A model generated the notes under the pieces. The model did no database searches. It was not told the origin of the DNA and was given only the letters and a program-made list of their open reading frames with translations. The position numbers were made by a program, and so were the translations under genes. A DNA stretch of 64,000 nucleotides from Lachnospiraceae bacterium (GTDB lineage: Bacteria > Bacillota > Clostridia > Lachnospirales > Lachnospiraceae), in NCBI GenBank assembly GCA_900199595.1, contig FZRB01000013.1:49471-113470 (forward strand). The letters are read 5' to 3'. The first letter of the stretch is position 1; every line of letters starts with the position of its first letter. Of the stretch, positions 28,547 to 36,930 are shown one piece after another.

Positions 28547-29083
28547 TTACAGGAACAGGTCCAGCATTCTTTTTTCTTTCTGTGTAAGCTTCTCAACATC
28601 CCTTATCTCAAAGCGGTTTTCATCAACATCCATGATAATAAGTCTGGTATCAGATAATTTGGAGACCGCATTTGATCCCATATTAATTGAGAATTTACAC
28701 TCACCCTTATCAGTCAGAACATGAAAATATGCATATCCATATTCGTCCTTAATGCTGTAGATTTTCTGGATTACAGGAGTAAAATAACTTAGTCTGAGCT
28801 GACGGTTAATTATATCTCTGGTCTCCTTCGGCATACTGTCAAGATCTTCTATAATCCCTATCTCTCTGGCTTCACCGCCATGTTCCCTTACTGATATAAA
28901 TTTATTTGCATCTGAAAACGGAAAAAGTCTGACAAATCTGACACGATCATAATGCACGCCATTATAATCCATACTGACAAATCCACCCTCGGTTTCTTCA
29001 AATCTGTCATCTGACGAGATCATATGCATCGCTGTCATTTCCTCAGCTTTTTTCTCATATATATTAATAGTATCCTTTTCCAT
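28547..29083 (-). CDS. DUF1854 protein
   Basis: The 178-residue soluble protein has the DUF1854 layout: a YDRVRFVRLFPFSDANKFISV core, GIIEDLDSMP, a helical RDIINRQLRLSYFTPVIQKI segment and a C-terminal beta region ending DVDENRFEIRDVEKL. It sits between two ABC half-exporter genes with short gaps (19 and 30 nt), the arrangement in which this family usually occurs, so it is probably a dedicated partner of the exporter. No catalytic motif is evident. AAGG-type ribosome site upstream. Confidence 0.8.
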   Translation of the reverse strand: MEKDTINIYEKKAEEMTAMHMISSDDRFEETEGGFVSMDYNGVHYDRVRFVRLFPFSDANKFISVREHGGEAREIGIIEDLDSMPKETRDIINRQLRLSYFTPVIQKIYSIKDEYGYAYFHVLTDKGECKFSINMGSNAVSKLSDTRLIIMDVDENRFEIRDVEKLTQKEKRMLDLFL

Positions 29084-29113
29084 ACTTTTTCCCTTCCTTA
29101 AATCCTCAAATCT

Positions 29114-31387
29114 CTACTCCATCAGATTGAGTGCCAGAGACTTGTTCTGAAGTTCGAGGAGATTGTGGAAGATTCCATCCTCCAGCTTATTCAGCTCTTC
29201 CTCTGTACCTTCTTCAACTATTCTTCCACCATCAATAACTATCAGCTTATCAGCATCCTTAAGGGTTGAGAGCCTGTGTGCAATGGAAAGCGTTGTCCTT
29301 CCCTTAACCAGATATTTAAGAGATTTCTGTATAGCCTTTTCAGTTTCGGTATCTACACTGGCTGTAGCTTCATCAAGTATAAGAATCTTTGGATCAGCAA
29401 GAATAGCTCTTGCTATGGATATCCTCTGCTTCTCACCACCGGAAAGATCCTTTCCCGATGCTCCGACGATAGTATCATATCCATCCGGAAGCCTGGATAT
29501 AAAATCATGTGCACTTGCCAGCTTGGCAGCACGTATAATATCCGCCCTGGATGCCTCCTTATTTCCATAAGAAATATTACTTGCAACAGAACCCATAAAT
29601 ATATAGGTATCCTGTGAAACCATGGCCACATTTCTTCTAAGGTCTGACAGTGACAAATCCTTCACGTCCGTTCCATCGATACGTATAGTACCTTCATTTA
29701 CATCGTATAAACGGGATATAAGATTAACCAGTGTAGACTTTCCGGCTCCGGAACGTCCGACTATACCGAGCATCTCACCTTCCTCAACCTTCAGATTGAT
29801 ATTCTTTAAAACAGGTCTTCCTATCTGATAGCCGAAGGTTACATTTTCCAGTTCTATTTCCCCCCTTGGACTTTCAAGTCTCACCGGATTATCCTTTTCC
29901 TGAATATCAGGGATTGCATCTATTATCTCAAACAGACGTTCTGCTGAATTGATACTATCTGACCACATACGAAATACCCATGCGAAGAAATTCATCGGTC
30001 CGTTCAGCTGCATTACATATCCAACAAATGTAATCAGAACGCCCAGATCTATTTTGTCTGTTTTAAGCACAAAAAACACACCCACGATCCATATCCAGAT
30101 ACTGGATACCTCCTGAACGAGATTATAAAGAATCGCGAATCTGTTTCTCAGTTTTACTATATTTATTTCCGCCTCGCAGAGATTTTCATTTGGATGAAGA
30201 AATCTCTCAGTTTCCGAATCCTCCTGACCAAAAGCCTTAACCACACGGGCTCCTGTCAGGTTGTCATTTGCTTTTCCGGTAACCGCTTTTTCGGCACGAT
30301 GTCTCTTTCCAGATAATGTCCATAATCCAGGACGAAGCTTTACAGTCATAAACACAAGAAGCGGAAGCAGTATACATGCGATCAGCGCCATCTGCCAGTT
30401 AAGTCTGTACATGACTATAAAGGTCACTATAATTGTTATTCCATGAACAAATATCATGGGAAGTCCGTCTATGAAAAAGTCCCTTACTCTTTCTGAATCA
30501 CTGAGTACTCTTGTCATAAGACCACCGGTCTGTTTATTAACAAAGAAATCCAGTGACAGACGGCTCATGGCATCAAAAACATCTGTTTTAATATCTCTTA
30601 TGGATTCACTTGCAACCTTGGACATAACGAATATCTGCAGATAATTTGATATCTGATTTATAAGTCTGCAGCCTATCATAACAAGAGCTACAGCCAGCAG
30701 TGCAAGAATATACTGTCCATTCAGGCCAAACTTCATAAGATAGACATCGTCCCTCACAAGGACATGATCAAAAAGGACCTTACCTATCAGATACGGCCAG
30801 GCTATCCCGGCTACAGCAGATACGAAATAAGTTATAACCAGGACAATCACCTGAAGCTTATATTTTAGAAAATATTTCAGAGTCCTTCCGAAGATAGAAC
30901 GCTTGCTTTTTCCTCTGGCACTATCCTCCTGTGTTTCCTCTTCTTCCTCGCTGTCCTCGGTTATTTCACCACCCTTGATATAACTTCTCAGCTGCCTTAC
31001 AAACACATTCATTTCCGCAAAATATCTGTTCGTAAATGCAGCTATTCTTTTGGGAACTCCTTCATATTCAGCTGTAAGCTCATTTGTTCCTATATACTGA
31101 TCAAGCCGAATATGCTCTAACTTGCTTATATCGTACAGCGTAACAGTATAGTCCTGTGATTCTATCTGAAGATCCTCACCGGTTTTTATACCTTTAAAGC
31201 AATAAATATAATTATCGGGCAGCGCCATGGTACACACGCCCACCCGATTACTCGTCAAAAATATATAGCCTTTTATGTATTCGCCCTCGAAAGAAAGATC
31301 TATGGGACTAAGCAAAAGAATATCCTTTTCCTTAATATCATATGCCTTCATCTGTTCAAGGGCGTCCTTTGTCATTTTATACTTCAT
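29114..31387 (-). CDS. ABC exporter (fused permease/ATPase) with N-terminal PH-like extension
   Basis: The 757-residue half-transporter is the first gene of the exporter-DUF1854-exporter operon. The first 125 residues form a beta-rich domain similar in layout to that of its partner (IFLTSNRVGVCTMALPDN), followed by an acidic low-complexity linker (about 140-160). Six membrane helices precede a standard ATPase domain: GRSGAGKSTLVNLISRL, LSGGEKQRISIARA, ILILDEATASVD. Both halves keep consensus catalytic residues, so both sites may hydrolyse ATP. AAAGGG precedes the ATG. Confidence 0.85.
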   Translation of the reverse strand: MKYKMTKDALEQMKAYDIKEKDILLLSPIDLSFEGEYIKGYIFLTSNRVGVCTMALPDNYIYCFKGIKTGEDLQIESQDYTVTLYDISKLEHIRLDQYIGTNELTAEYEGVPKRIAAFTNRYFAEMNVFVRQLRSYIKGGEITEDSEEEEETQEDSARGKSKRSIFGRTLKYFLKYKLQVIVLVITYFVSAVAGIAWPYLIGKVLFDHVLVRDDVYLMKFGLNGQYILALLAVALVMIGCRLINQISNYLQIFVMSKVASESIRDIKTDVFDAMSRLSLDFFVNKQTGGLMTRVLSDSERVRDFFIDGLPMIFVHGITIIVTFIVMYRLNWQMALIACILLPLLVFMTVKLRPGLWTLSGKRHRAEKAVTGKANDNLTGARVVKAFGQEDSETERFLHPNENLCEAEINIVKLRNRFAILYNLVQEVSSIWIWIVGVFFVLKTDKIDLGVLITFVGYVMQLNGPMNFFAWVFRMWSDSINSAERLFEIIDAIPDIQEKDNPVRLESPRGEIELENVTFGYQIGRPVLKNINLKVEEGEMLGIVGRSGAGKSTLVNLISRLYDVNEGTIRIDGTDVKDLSLSDLRRNVAMVSQDTYIFMGSVASNISYGNKEASRADIIRAAKLASAHDFISRLPDGYDTIVGASGKDLSGGEKQRISIARAILADPKILILDEATASVDTETEKAIQKSLKYLVKGRTTLSIAHRLSTLKDADKLIVIDGGRIVEEGTEEELNKLEDGIFHNLLELQNKSLALNLME

Positions 31388-31450
31388 AATAAAAACCCTT
31401 TATAAATCTTTTAACATTCGTGATTACTTTAACAGATTTTTATTATAAAA

Positions 31451-31479
31451 TCTATATACTTTTAGTATAATATTGTCTA
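31451..31479 (-). promoter_or_regulatory. possible promoter of the exporter-DUF1854 operon
   Basis: The minus strand reads TAGACA, 17 nt, TATAGA, about 65 nt before the ATG at 31387. A short ATACTAAAAGTAT palindrome lies within the spacer. Confidence 0.4.
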
Positions 31480-31502
31480 CTATATTTCCAGTATAATTTT
31501 TT

Positions 31503-32261
31503 CTACCAGCCAAGATCCATCAGCCAGTTATTAAGAGCTCTTTCCCTGTCTTTGTCGTTCTTAGTGGTATCGTTAAAATACTCACCCTTGATATTTCCAT
31601 CAACAATATAAAGGACTCGGGTACATTTTGCTGCCACCTTGGAATCATGCGTTACCATCATGATTGTTGTACCCTCTTTATTTATCTTAGTAAGCTCATT
31701 CATAACCTCATCTGAATTAGCGCGGTTAAGAGCGCCCGTTGGCTCATCAGCGAAAACTACTGAAGGCTTATTTATAAGACTTCTGCAGATGCAGGCACGC
31801 TGAAGCTGTCCACCTGATACTTCGTTAATATCATTGTCAGCTGCCTCAATGATACCCAGCTTTCTCATAAGATCCTCACCGAACTGAGTAACCTCTTTAC
31901 GGGATCTTTTAAGCTTCTTGCTCTGAAGTCCCGGAAGTAAAATGTTATCCAGGATTGTCAGGTTCTTCATCATGAACATCTGCTGGAAGATAAATCCCAT
32001 CTCATCCAATCTCACATCAGAAAGCTCATTCTTCTTAAGCTTAGTGATGTCCTTACCCTTGAATAGGACCGTTCCACTTGTAGCATTATCCATACCTGAA
32101 ACACTATAGAGAAGAGTTGACTTGCCTGATGCTGATGGTCCCATGATAGCAACCATCTCACCCTCTTCTACTTTGAAATTAACATTCTTAAGTACGTTGT
32201 TCTGTCTTTTATCTGTTACATAGGTTTTGCATAAATCCTTGACTTCTATTACTGTTGACAT
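31503..32261 (-). CDS. ABC transporter ATP-binding protein (MacB/BceA type)
   Basis: The 252-residue ATPase partners the FtsX-type permease upstream. It shows Walker A GPSASGKSTLL (second Gly of the usual GPSGSGKST replaced by Ala), Q-loop FIFQQMFMM, a variant signature VSGGQLQRA and Walker B VVFADEPTGALN, all typical of the MacB/LolD/BceA subfamily. The GGAG ribosome site precedes ATG 32261. It is separated from the permease gene by a 460-bp tandem-repeat array instead of the usual few bases, so its expression may be tuned by that RNA. Function could be peptide-antibiotic resistance or mechanotransmission, with nothing here to decide. Confidence 0.88.
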   Translation of the reverse strand: MSTVIEVKDLCKTYVTDKRQNNVLKNVNFKVEEGEMVAIMGPSASGKSTLLYSVSGMDNATSGTVLFKGKDITKLKKNELSDVRLDEMGFIFQQMFMMKNLTILDNILLPGLQSKKLKRSRKEVTQFGEDLMRKLGIIEAADNDINEVSGGQLQRACICRSLINKPSVVFADEPTGALNRANSDEVMNELTKINKEGTTIMMVTHDSKVAAKCTRVLYIVDGNIKGEYFNDTTKNDKDRERALNNWLMDLGW

Positions 32262-32296
32262 AGTTTTTTCTCCTTTTTTTCATTTGTATTGCTTTT

Positions 32297-32720
32297 TTAC
32301 ACTTCGAACCGCCCAGATCCATTCCTTCTGGCAACAATTTTTATCATTTTTCACATTTTTGTTGCCTTTTTATCCTTCAAGCTGCCCAGATTCATTCCTT
32401 CCGGCAACAATTTTTATCATTTTTCTCATTTTTGTTGCCTTTTTATCCTTCAAGCCGCCCAGATCCATTCCTTCCGGCAACAATTTTTATCATTTTTCTC
32501 ATTTTTGTTGCCTTTTTATCCTTCAAGCTGCCTAAATCCATTCCTTCCGGCAACATTTTCTATCATTTTCTTCATTTTTGTTGCCTTTTTATCCTTCAAG
32601 CCGCCTAAATCCATTCCTTCCGGCAACATTTTCTATCATTTTTCTCATTTGTGTTGCTTTTTCCCCTTCAGGCCATCTAAAACCAATCAGACCTTCAAGC
32701 CGCCTAAACTGGTTTTTATA
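32297..32720 (-). repeat. 73-bp tandem repeat array between ABC permease and ATPase genes
   Basis: Copies begin (plus-strand coordinates) at 32302, 32375, 32448, 32521 and 32594, exactly 73 bp apart, with a degenerate piece from 32666. Read on the minus strand, each unit has a 6-8 bp inverted repeat (GGCAACAA / TTGTTGCC) around an A-rich loop. Each also has a short frame with an AAAAAGG site: minus-strand frames 32589-32648, 32516-32575, 32443-32502 and 32370-32429 encode 19-residue peptides such as MRKMIKIVAGRNESGQLEG. In the fifth unit the first ATG is followed by TGA, but a 16-codon frame remains (32297-32347). Each TAA lies just upstream of the next unit's AAGG. The ATPase leader itself looks like a final degenerate copy. 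Confidence 0.9.
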
Positions 32721-32721
32721 C

Positions 32722-35169
32722 CTACTCAATACTCGCGGTATCTCTTGCCTTTACAGTTCCTGTATAAAGAGCTGTAACCCAGGATATAAACACTGTTACT
32801 GCTACAAGGATTGCCGGATATTTAGCCAGACTTGACAGGTTGTGTACCCATTTGATTCCTGTTACTCCAAAGGTTGCTGAGAAGATTGAACCTCCTACAA
32901 AATCTGTAACCGGAATTGAGATTGCCATTGCAATAAGTACCGCGATCACTGCAAGTACTGCAAATCTTATAACCTGCCACTTGATTACTTCTCCGTCACG
33001 GAAGCCCATTGCTTTCAGTATTGCAATCTGCTTTGTTTCTTTAGAGATGAAGCTTCTTTCCATCATTACAGTTACAAGGATGATTACTATAACTGTGATG
33101 GCCATAAAGAGTATTTCGGCCGCCTTAAATGCATCAACTGCGCCCATGCTTGTCACTGCTTCTTCGGTCTGATCAAGAACCTCATCAGTATCAAATATCT
33201 CCTTAATTCTTTCCTTACGCGCTTCGATTTCTTCCTCGGAAGGATTATCCGTAAATGCTATAAGTGAACATATGGATCCTGTATAATTAGACATACTTGT
33301 AGGTGCATCATCATATAAACGTATTGTTGTACCCATATTATTCATGCAATTATATAGTGCAGTTACTGTACACTTTTCTTTCTTGCCATTAAAATCAATC
33401 TCGATGGTATCTCCAATTTCCAGGCCATATTCCTCAGCTACTGTGTTGGTTATTGCTATTTCATTCTTATTCTGAGGAGCACTTCCTTCACGTATAAGAT
33501 ACTCACCATATCTATCACCTAAAACCTGTTGAAAAGTATAGTTATATTCTTTTCCATCTAATGTAAAGACATATTGATAAAGAACATCGTCATAAACCTT
33601 GGCTGGTATCCCTTCCTCTTCAAGCTTTTCCTGAACCAGTTTTAGATAATCCTCATACATTTCCTTTCCATTTTCAAACTGAGCATAGAACTGAGCCGAA
33701 AGAACCTTTTTATCTAATATGTCTGTATTTTCAAGTTCCGGATACTTATCTATTAGTTTCTGGATATCAACAGTACTTATATCCTCTTTATCCATGTAGA
33801 GATCTGCTCTATAGCATAATGCATCTGCAAACACCGGGCTATCAAGGGTTGCTGTAAAGTTCGCAAGAACCAGAAGAAACAGAGTACATATTCCAAAGGA
33901 TATAATGATATTTATATATCTCTTAGGACTGCTTATTATGTCGTTCCATGAGAGATACGAATGATTCTTGGCATGAAATCTGCTGATACGAAGTCCTCTC
34001 TTCTTTCTGAATCTTTCTCCAGTCTCGCCACTTCTTATAGCATCTACCGGCGTCATCTTCTTAACTCTTCCGGTTGAAACAAATGCGAGCCATACAATAA
34101 CAGAGAATACCAGAACCGCTCCAACTATATTGATCATATTTCCGTAAGAATTTCCAAGCAGCATTCCTTCTGAAGCACTTTTCATAAGAAGCTCTCCAAA
34201 TGGATAGCTGATCACAAGACCAATTACCACACCAACTGCTGCAAGAGCAAAATACTTAACCATATATAGGGTTCTAATTTTAAAGTTTCTTATACCGATT
34301 GCCTTCATAACACCAATCTCACGGAAATCATCCTGAATTGTGAAACCGATTGAGAATCTAAGGATTACAAAAGATACTATGATAAGACATACACTGAGGA
34401 TTACGACGATAAATGCTAACATGAGTTCAACTATTCTTGACGTTACCATCATAGAAGCAGAATATACCTGATAAGTACCATCAAAACTCGCTACATCCTC
34501 CTTAACACTGGAATCACCACTAGTTTCTATACAAACGCATGTCATAAGATTATTATCTGCGTCTTTCTGATCAAAGTATTCATTTAAATCCTCATCATTC
34601 ATTAAGAATTTGTTTACACCCACCATATCTGCTCCGAATAGTGCGTCCTTAAGTACACCATCGACTATGTAAGACTTATCTTCATTTCCAAGCTTTAGGG
34701 TAATCTTTTCTCCAGGTTCTACATCAAACTTTTTTATATACTTGCTTGTAATATAGATATGTCCCTTTTCAACCTTCTCAATAACATTATTATCTTTATC
34801 AAAGAGTTTTACATAGGTTTTTTCAGGCGAACTAATCGTAAGACCACCTGCCGATTCAATCTTCTTTCCAGCATTATTTTTAACAATATCGTTGTAGTAA
34901 TAAAATACATCATAATCATATGATTTTATGGACTTTGCCGAGTCTAAAACCTTTCTGTTGGCATCATCTAACTTTCCTTCCAAAAGAAGGAATTCATCAT
35001 TTTTTTCTCCACACGCCTCTTCAAGGAAGTAACCCATACCATTTATTAGTGACACAAGATTATTCAGTCCACTTGATACAAAAACCGTTGCCAGGATTAC
35101 AAAGAGAAAGAGGATTATATTCATTGTCTTACTTCTCTTCAAATCCTTCCGAAGTATTTTAAAAAACAT
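32722..35169 (-). CDS. ABC transporter permease, FtsX/MacB type
   Basis: The 815-residue permease has an N-terminal helix, a large extracellular domain, three helices (about 240-380) with the FtsX signature FREIGVMKAIGIRNFKIR, a second central helix and extracellular domain, and three C-terminal helices with KQIAILKAMGFRDGEVIKW. Two FtsX domains in one chain match the BceB/YtrF-like layout. The partner ATPase is downstream beyond the repeat array. A two-component system lies just upstream across a small toxin-like locus, which suggests signal-controlled expression. AAAGGAA precedes the ATG. Confidence 0.85.
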   Translation of the reverse strand: MFFKILRKDLKRSKTMNIILFLFVILATVFVSSGLNNLVSLINGMGYFLEEACGEKNDEFLLLEGKLDDANRKVLDSAKSIKSYDYDVFYYYNDIVKNNAGKKIESAGGLTISSPEKTYVKLFDKDNNVIEKVEKGHIYITSKYIKKFDVEPGEKITLKLGNEDKSYIVDGVLKDALFGADMVGVNKFLMNDEDLNEYFDQKDADNNLMTCVCIETSGDSSVKEDVASFDGTYQVYSASMMVTSRIVELMLAFIVVILSVCLIIVSFVILRFSIGFTIQDDFREIGVMKAIGIRNFKIRTLYMVKYFALAAVGVVIGLVISYPFGELLMKSASEGMLLGNSYGNMINIVGAVLVFSVIVWLAFVSTGRVKKMTPVDAIRSGETGERFRKKRGLRISRFHAKNHSYLSWNDIISSPKRYINIIISFGICTLFLLVLANFTATLDSPVFADALCYRADLYMDKEDISTVDIQKLIDKYPELENTDILDKKVLSAQFYAQFENGKEMYEDYLKLVQEKLEEEGIPAKVYDDVLYQYVFTLDGKEYNYTFQQVLGDRYGEYLIREGSAPQNKNEIAITNTVAEEYGLEIGDTIEIDFNGKKEKCTVTALYNCMNNMGTTIRLYDDAPTSMSNYTGSICSLIAFTDNPSEEEIEARKERIKEIFDTDEVLDQTEEAVTSMGAVDAFKAAEILFMAITVIVIILVTVMMERSFISKETKQIAILKAMGFRDGEVIKWQVIRFAVLAVIAVLIAMAISIPVTDFVGGSIFSATFGVTGIKWVHNLSSLAKYPAILVAVTVFISWVTALYTGTVKARDTASIE

Positions 35170-35266
35170 CGTTTTATTCCTTTCCTATTTTTTATAAACT
35201 AAAATAACTATAGTTCGGTACCTTGATCTGAAGTATACAAGATAAATTATTAAACAATCATTAAAT

Positions 35267-35299
35267 AAAAAAAGAGCGATTGATTTTTTCAATCACTCT
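35267..35299 (-). terminator. terminator upstream of the FtsX permease gene
   Basis: The stem AGAGTGATTGA / TCAATCGCTCT (one mismatch) is followed on the minus strand by seven T. It would end transcripts coming from the histidine kinase gene or the antisense RNA. Confidence 0.8.
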
Positions 35300-35309
35300 G
35301 GCATATAAT
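35280..35309 (+). promoter_or_regulatory. promoter of the small toxin-like gene
   Basis: The plus strand reads TTGATT, 18 nt, perfect TATAAT, overlapping the minus-strand terminator. It gives a leader of about 85 nt that starts with a 7-bp ATCCCCT / AGGGGAT hairpin (35330-35357). Confidence 0.55.
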
Positions 35310-35400
35310 AAACTTCCAACTTTAAAATAATCCCCTTAACCGGGTAGCTGAGGGGATGGCTTATCACTCGTTCTGGACTTCGCAGAAAGGAGTGGTGCTT

Positions 35401-35511
35401 ATGGACTTATACGAGATTATTTCTCTCTGCATATCTGTCGTAAGACTAATTGTAGAATTAATAAAGCTATATATAGAACATAAGAAAAGCCGTCCTGCAC
35501 CTGGCAAGTAA
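35401..35511 (+). CDS. small hydrophobic peptide, candidate type I toxin (36 aa)
   Basis: The frame begins at ATG 35401 with GAAAGGAG 8 nt upstream. The peptide starts MDLYEIISLCISVVRLIVE, one membrane helix, and ends in a short charged tail (EHKKSRPAPGK). Size and pattern resemble Fst/holin-like type I toxins, which insert in the membrane and depolarise it. The gene has its own promoter, a structured leader and a terminator that overlaps the stop codon. A convergent promoter would produce an antisense RNA over the shared terminator. The call rests on architecture; I do not recognise an exact family. Confidence 0.6.
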   Translation: MDLYEIISLCISVVRLIVELIKLYIEHKKSRPAPGK

Positions 35512-35584
35512 AGGACGGCTTTCTTAGCTAACAAATTATTCGCCAGGACGAGTGAGTAACGGTCACTCTCTCGGCTACTTCGTT
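35482..35584 (-). ncRNA. candidate antisense RNA (antitoxin) to the small toxin gene
   Basis: A minus-strand promoter at 35591-35618 would start an RNA near 35584 that ends at the shared terminator, about 100 nt. Its 5' part contains the complement of TCACTC-N8-ACTTCG (35563-35582), a copy of TCACTC-N7-ACTTCG found just before the toxin ribosome site (35364-35382). It could therefore pair there as well as at the terminator, as in par/Fst systems. It also folds a GAGTGA / TCACTC hairpin. Confidence 0.45.
35486..35525. terminator. bidirectional terminator shared by toxin mRNA and antisense RNA
   Basis: The stem AAGCCGTCCT / AGGACGGCTT is followed by TCTT on the plus strand and by TTCTTATG on the minus strand. 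It overlaps the end of the 36-codon frame. Confidence 0.8.
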
Positions 35585-35590
35585 AAGGGT

Positions 35591-35618
35591 ATTATAACAC
35601 CTAATCCACAAAATTCAA
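35591..35618 (-). promoter_or_regulatory. promoter of the antisense RNA
   Basis: The minus strand reads TTGAAT, 16 nt, TATAAT, directly downstream of the histidine kinase stop codon. The transcript would begin CCCTTAACG, nearly the same start as the toxin leader (CCCCTTAACC). Confidence 0.55.
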
Positions 35619-35653
35619 AGTATTAATTCCCTGAACTATTTCAAACTTATGCT

Positions 35654-36886
35654 TTATACCTTACGAACAACCAATGTCACACTGAAAATATCACCTTCCT
35701 GCGAAGCGAATACATCTCCATCCATTTTGGTCATCAGCTGTTTTACTATGTATAGTCCCAGACCATTTCCCTGAATATTTGTAGTGTTGCTTCCACGGTA
35801 GAAGGAATCAAATATATTATTCATCTCGCTGTCTTCCAGAGAACATCCGGTGTTAGAAACTGTAATAAGCTTGCAGTCTTCTTCATCACTGAAACTTATG
35901 CTGATCTTCCGGCCGTCTCCGTATTTGATTGCATTTTCCATAAGATTCTGAAGCGACTCTACAAGCCTGTCCTTATCTACGGACATAAGAGCGTTATCAA
36001 ATTTTCCCACTTCAAATTCCGTATGAAGTACACTCAGCTTATCTTTATAATAGGCCGTTATGCCTTCCATCACATCCGCAAGATAAGCTTCCCCTACATG
36101 CACCTCCAGCTCCATGAAGTCCTCACGGGACAACTTGTATATCTCATCCACATAGCCTTTTATCTCATCCGTCTTTGAAAGTATACCCTTCAAAGCTTCC
36201 TGCTTCTTTTCCTCTGTATCATATATTCCTTCTGAAAGCGCCTTGGAATAAAGCTGTATAGCCGAAAGCGGAGTCTTGATATCATGGGAAAGAGAAAGCA
36301 GCAGGGTCTTCTTCTCTTTCTGATACTCAAGATTCTTAGTCTTGCTGTCCTCCAGATTCTCCCTGAGCATATCCATGCCCCAAAGGAACTTACCGAAGAA
36401 TCGGCTCTTCTCTTCTTTAATCGGCGCAGAAAGGTTACCCTTTGCAAGCTCCTGAGTCAGAGTAGACATTTTATCAAATGGTTTTATAACCTTCAGACCG
36501 ATATACAGAAGTACTCCGATGGTGAGCAGAAGCCCCGACAACATTCCTATATTCATCAGAAGAAGGGAATTACCTTTTTCTTTTATCTTATATTCAATTC
36601 TGAATAAGCTTCCGTCTACTTCCTCTACCAGATATTCATTGTTGCATACTTCTGTTCCGTCAAATGTACTCACTCTCACCAGTGTATCAAACTGTGTCAG
36701 ATCAATACTTTCCGGGTTCGCTCTTTTAGCCGGATCTTCTTCCAGGATTCTAACAAGCCTTTCAGCCTCCACACGGTGGTATCTGCCTGACTTTCTTATC
36801 CCGTTTAAATATATGGCATTTAACACAAGTATTATGATTATTTCTGCAATTATGATAAGCGTAGACGCTTTCTTGAATCTGTTCAT
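35654..36886 (-). CDS. sensor histidine kinase
   Basis: The 410-residue membrane kinase has two transmembrane helices (about 7-28 and 107-130) around an extracellular domain of about 75 residues. HAMP-like sequence, a dimerisation helix with SLSHDIKTPLSAIQL (phosphorylated His), NLMENAIKYGDGR (N box) and GNGLGLYIVKQLM (G box) follow. It lies 44 nt after its response regulator gene. The sensor domain is larger than in BceS-type kinases, so direct sensing is plausible. Signal unknown. Confidence 0.92.
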   Translation of the reverse strand: MNRFKKASTLIIIAEIIIILVLNAIYLNGIRKSGRYHRVEAERLVRILEEDPAKRANPESIDLTQFDTLVRVSTFDGTEVCNNEYLVEEVDGSLFRIEYKIKEKGNSLLLMNIGMLSGLLLTIGVLLYIGLKVIKPFDKMSTLTQELAKGNLSAPIKEEKSRFFGKFLWGMDMLRENLEDSKTKNLEYQKEKKTLLLSLSHDIKTPLSAIQLYSKALSEGIYDTEEKKQEALKGILSKTDEIKGYVDEIYKLSREDFMELEVHVGEAYLADVMEGITAYYKDKLSVLHTEFEVGKFDNALMSVDKDRLVESLQNLMENAIKYGDGRKISISFSDEEDCKLITVSNTGCSLEDSEMNNIFDSFYRGSNTTNIQGNGLGLYIVKQLMTKMDGDVFASQEGDIFSVTLVVRKV

Positions 36887-36930
36887 CTATTACCTCACAA
36901 AATGAGTCTCATAATATCGTCATCACTCAC

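Noticed and set aside
32302..32665. 73-bp array as CRISPR
   Set aside because: The whole unit repeats, hairpins included; there are no variable spacers.
32227..32777. Plus-strand reading frames of 102 and 162 codons across the repeat array
   Set aside because: They arise because the 73-bp period cycles all three frames without stops; the products are low-complexity Phe/Ser/Pro strings with no ribosome site.
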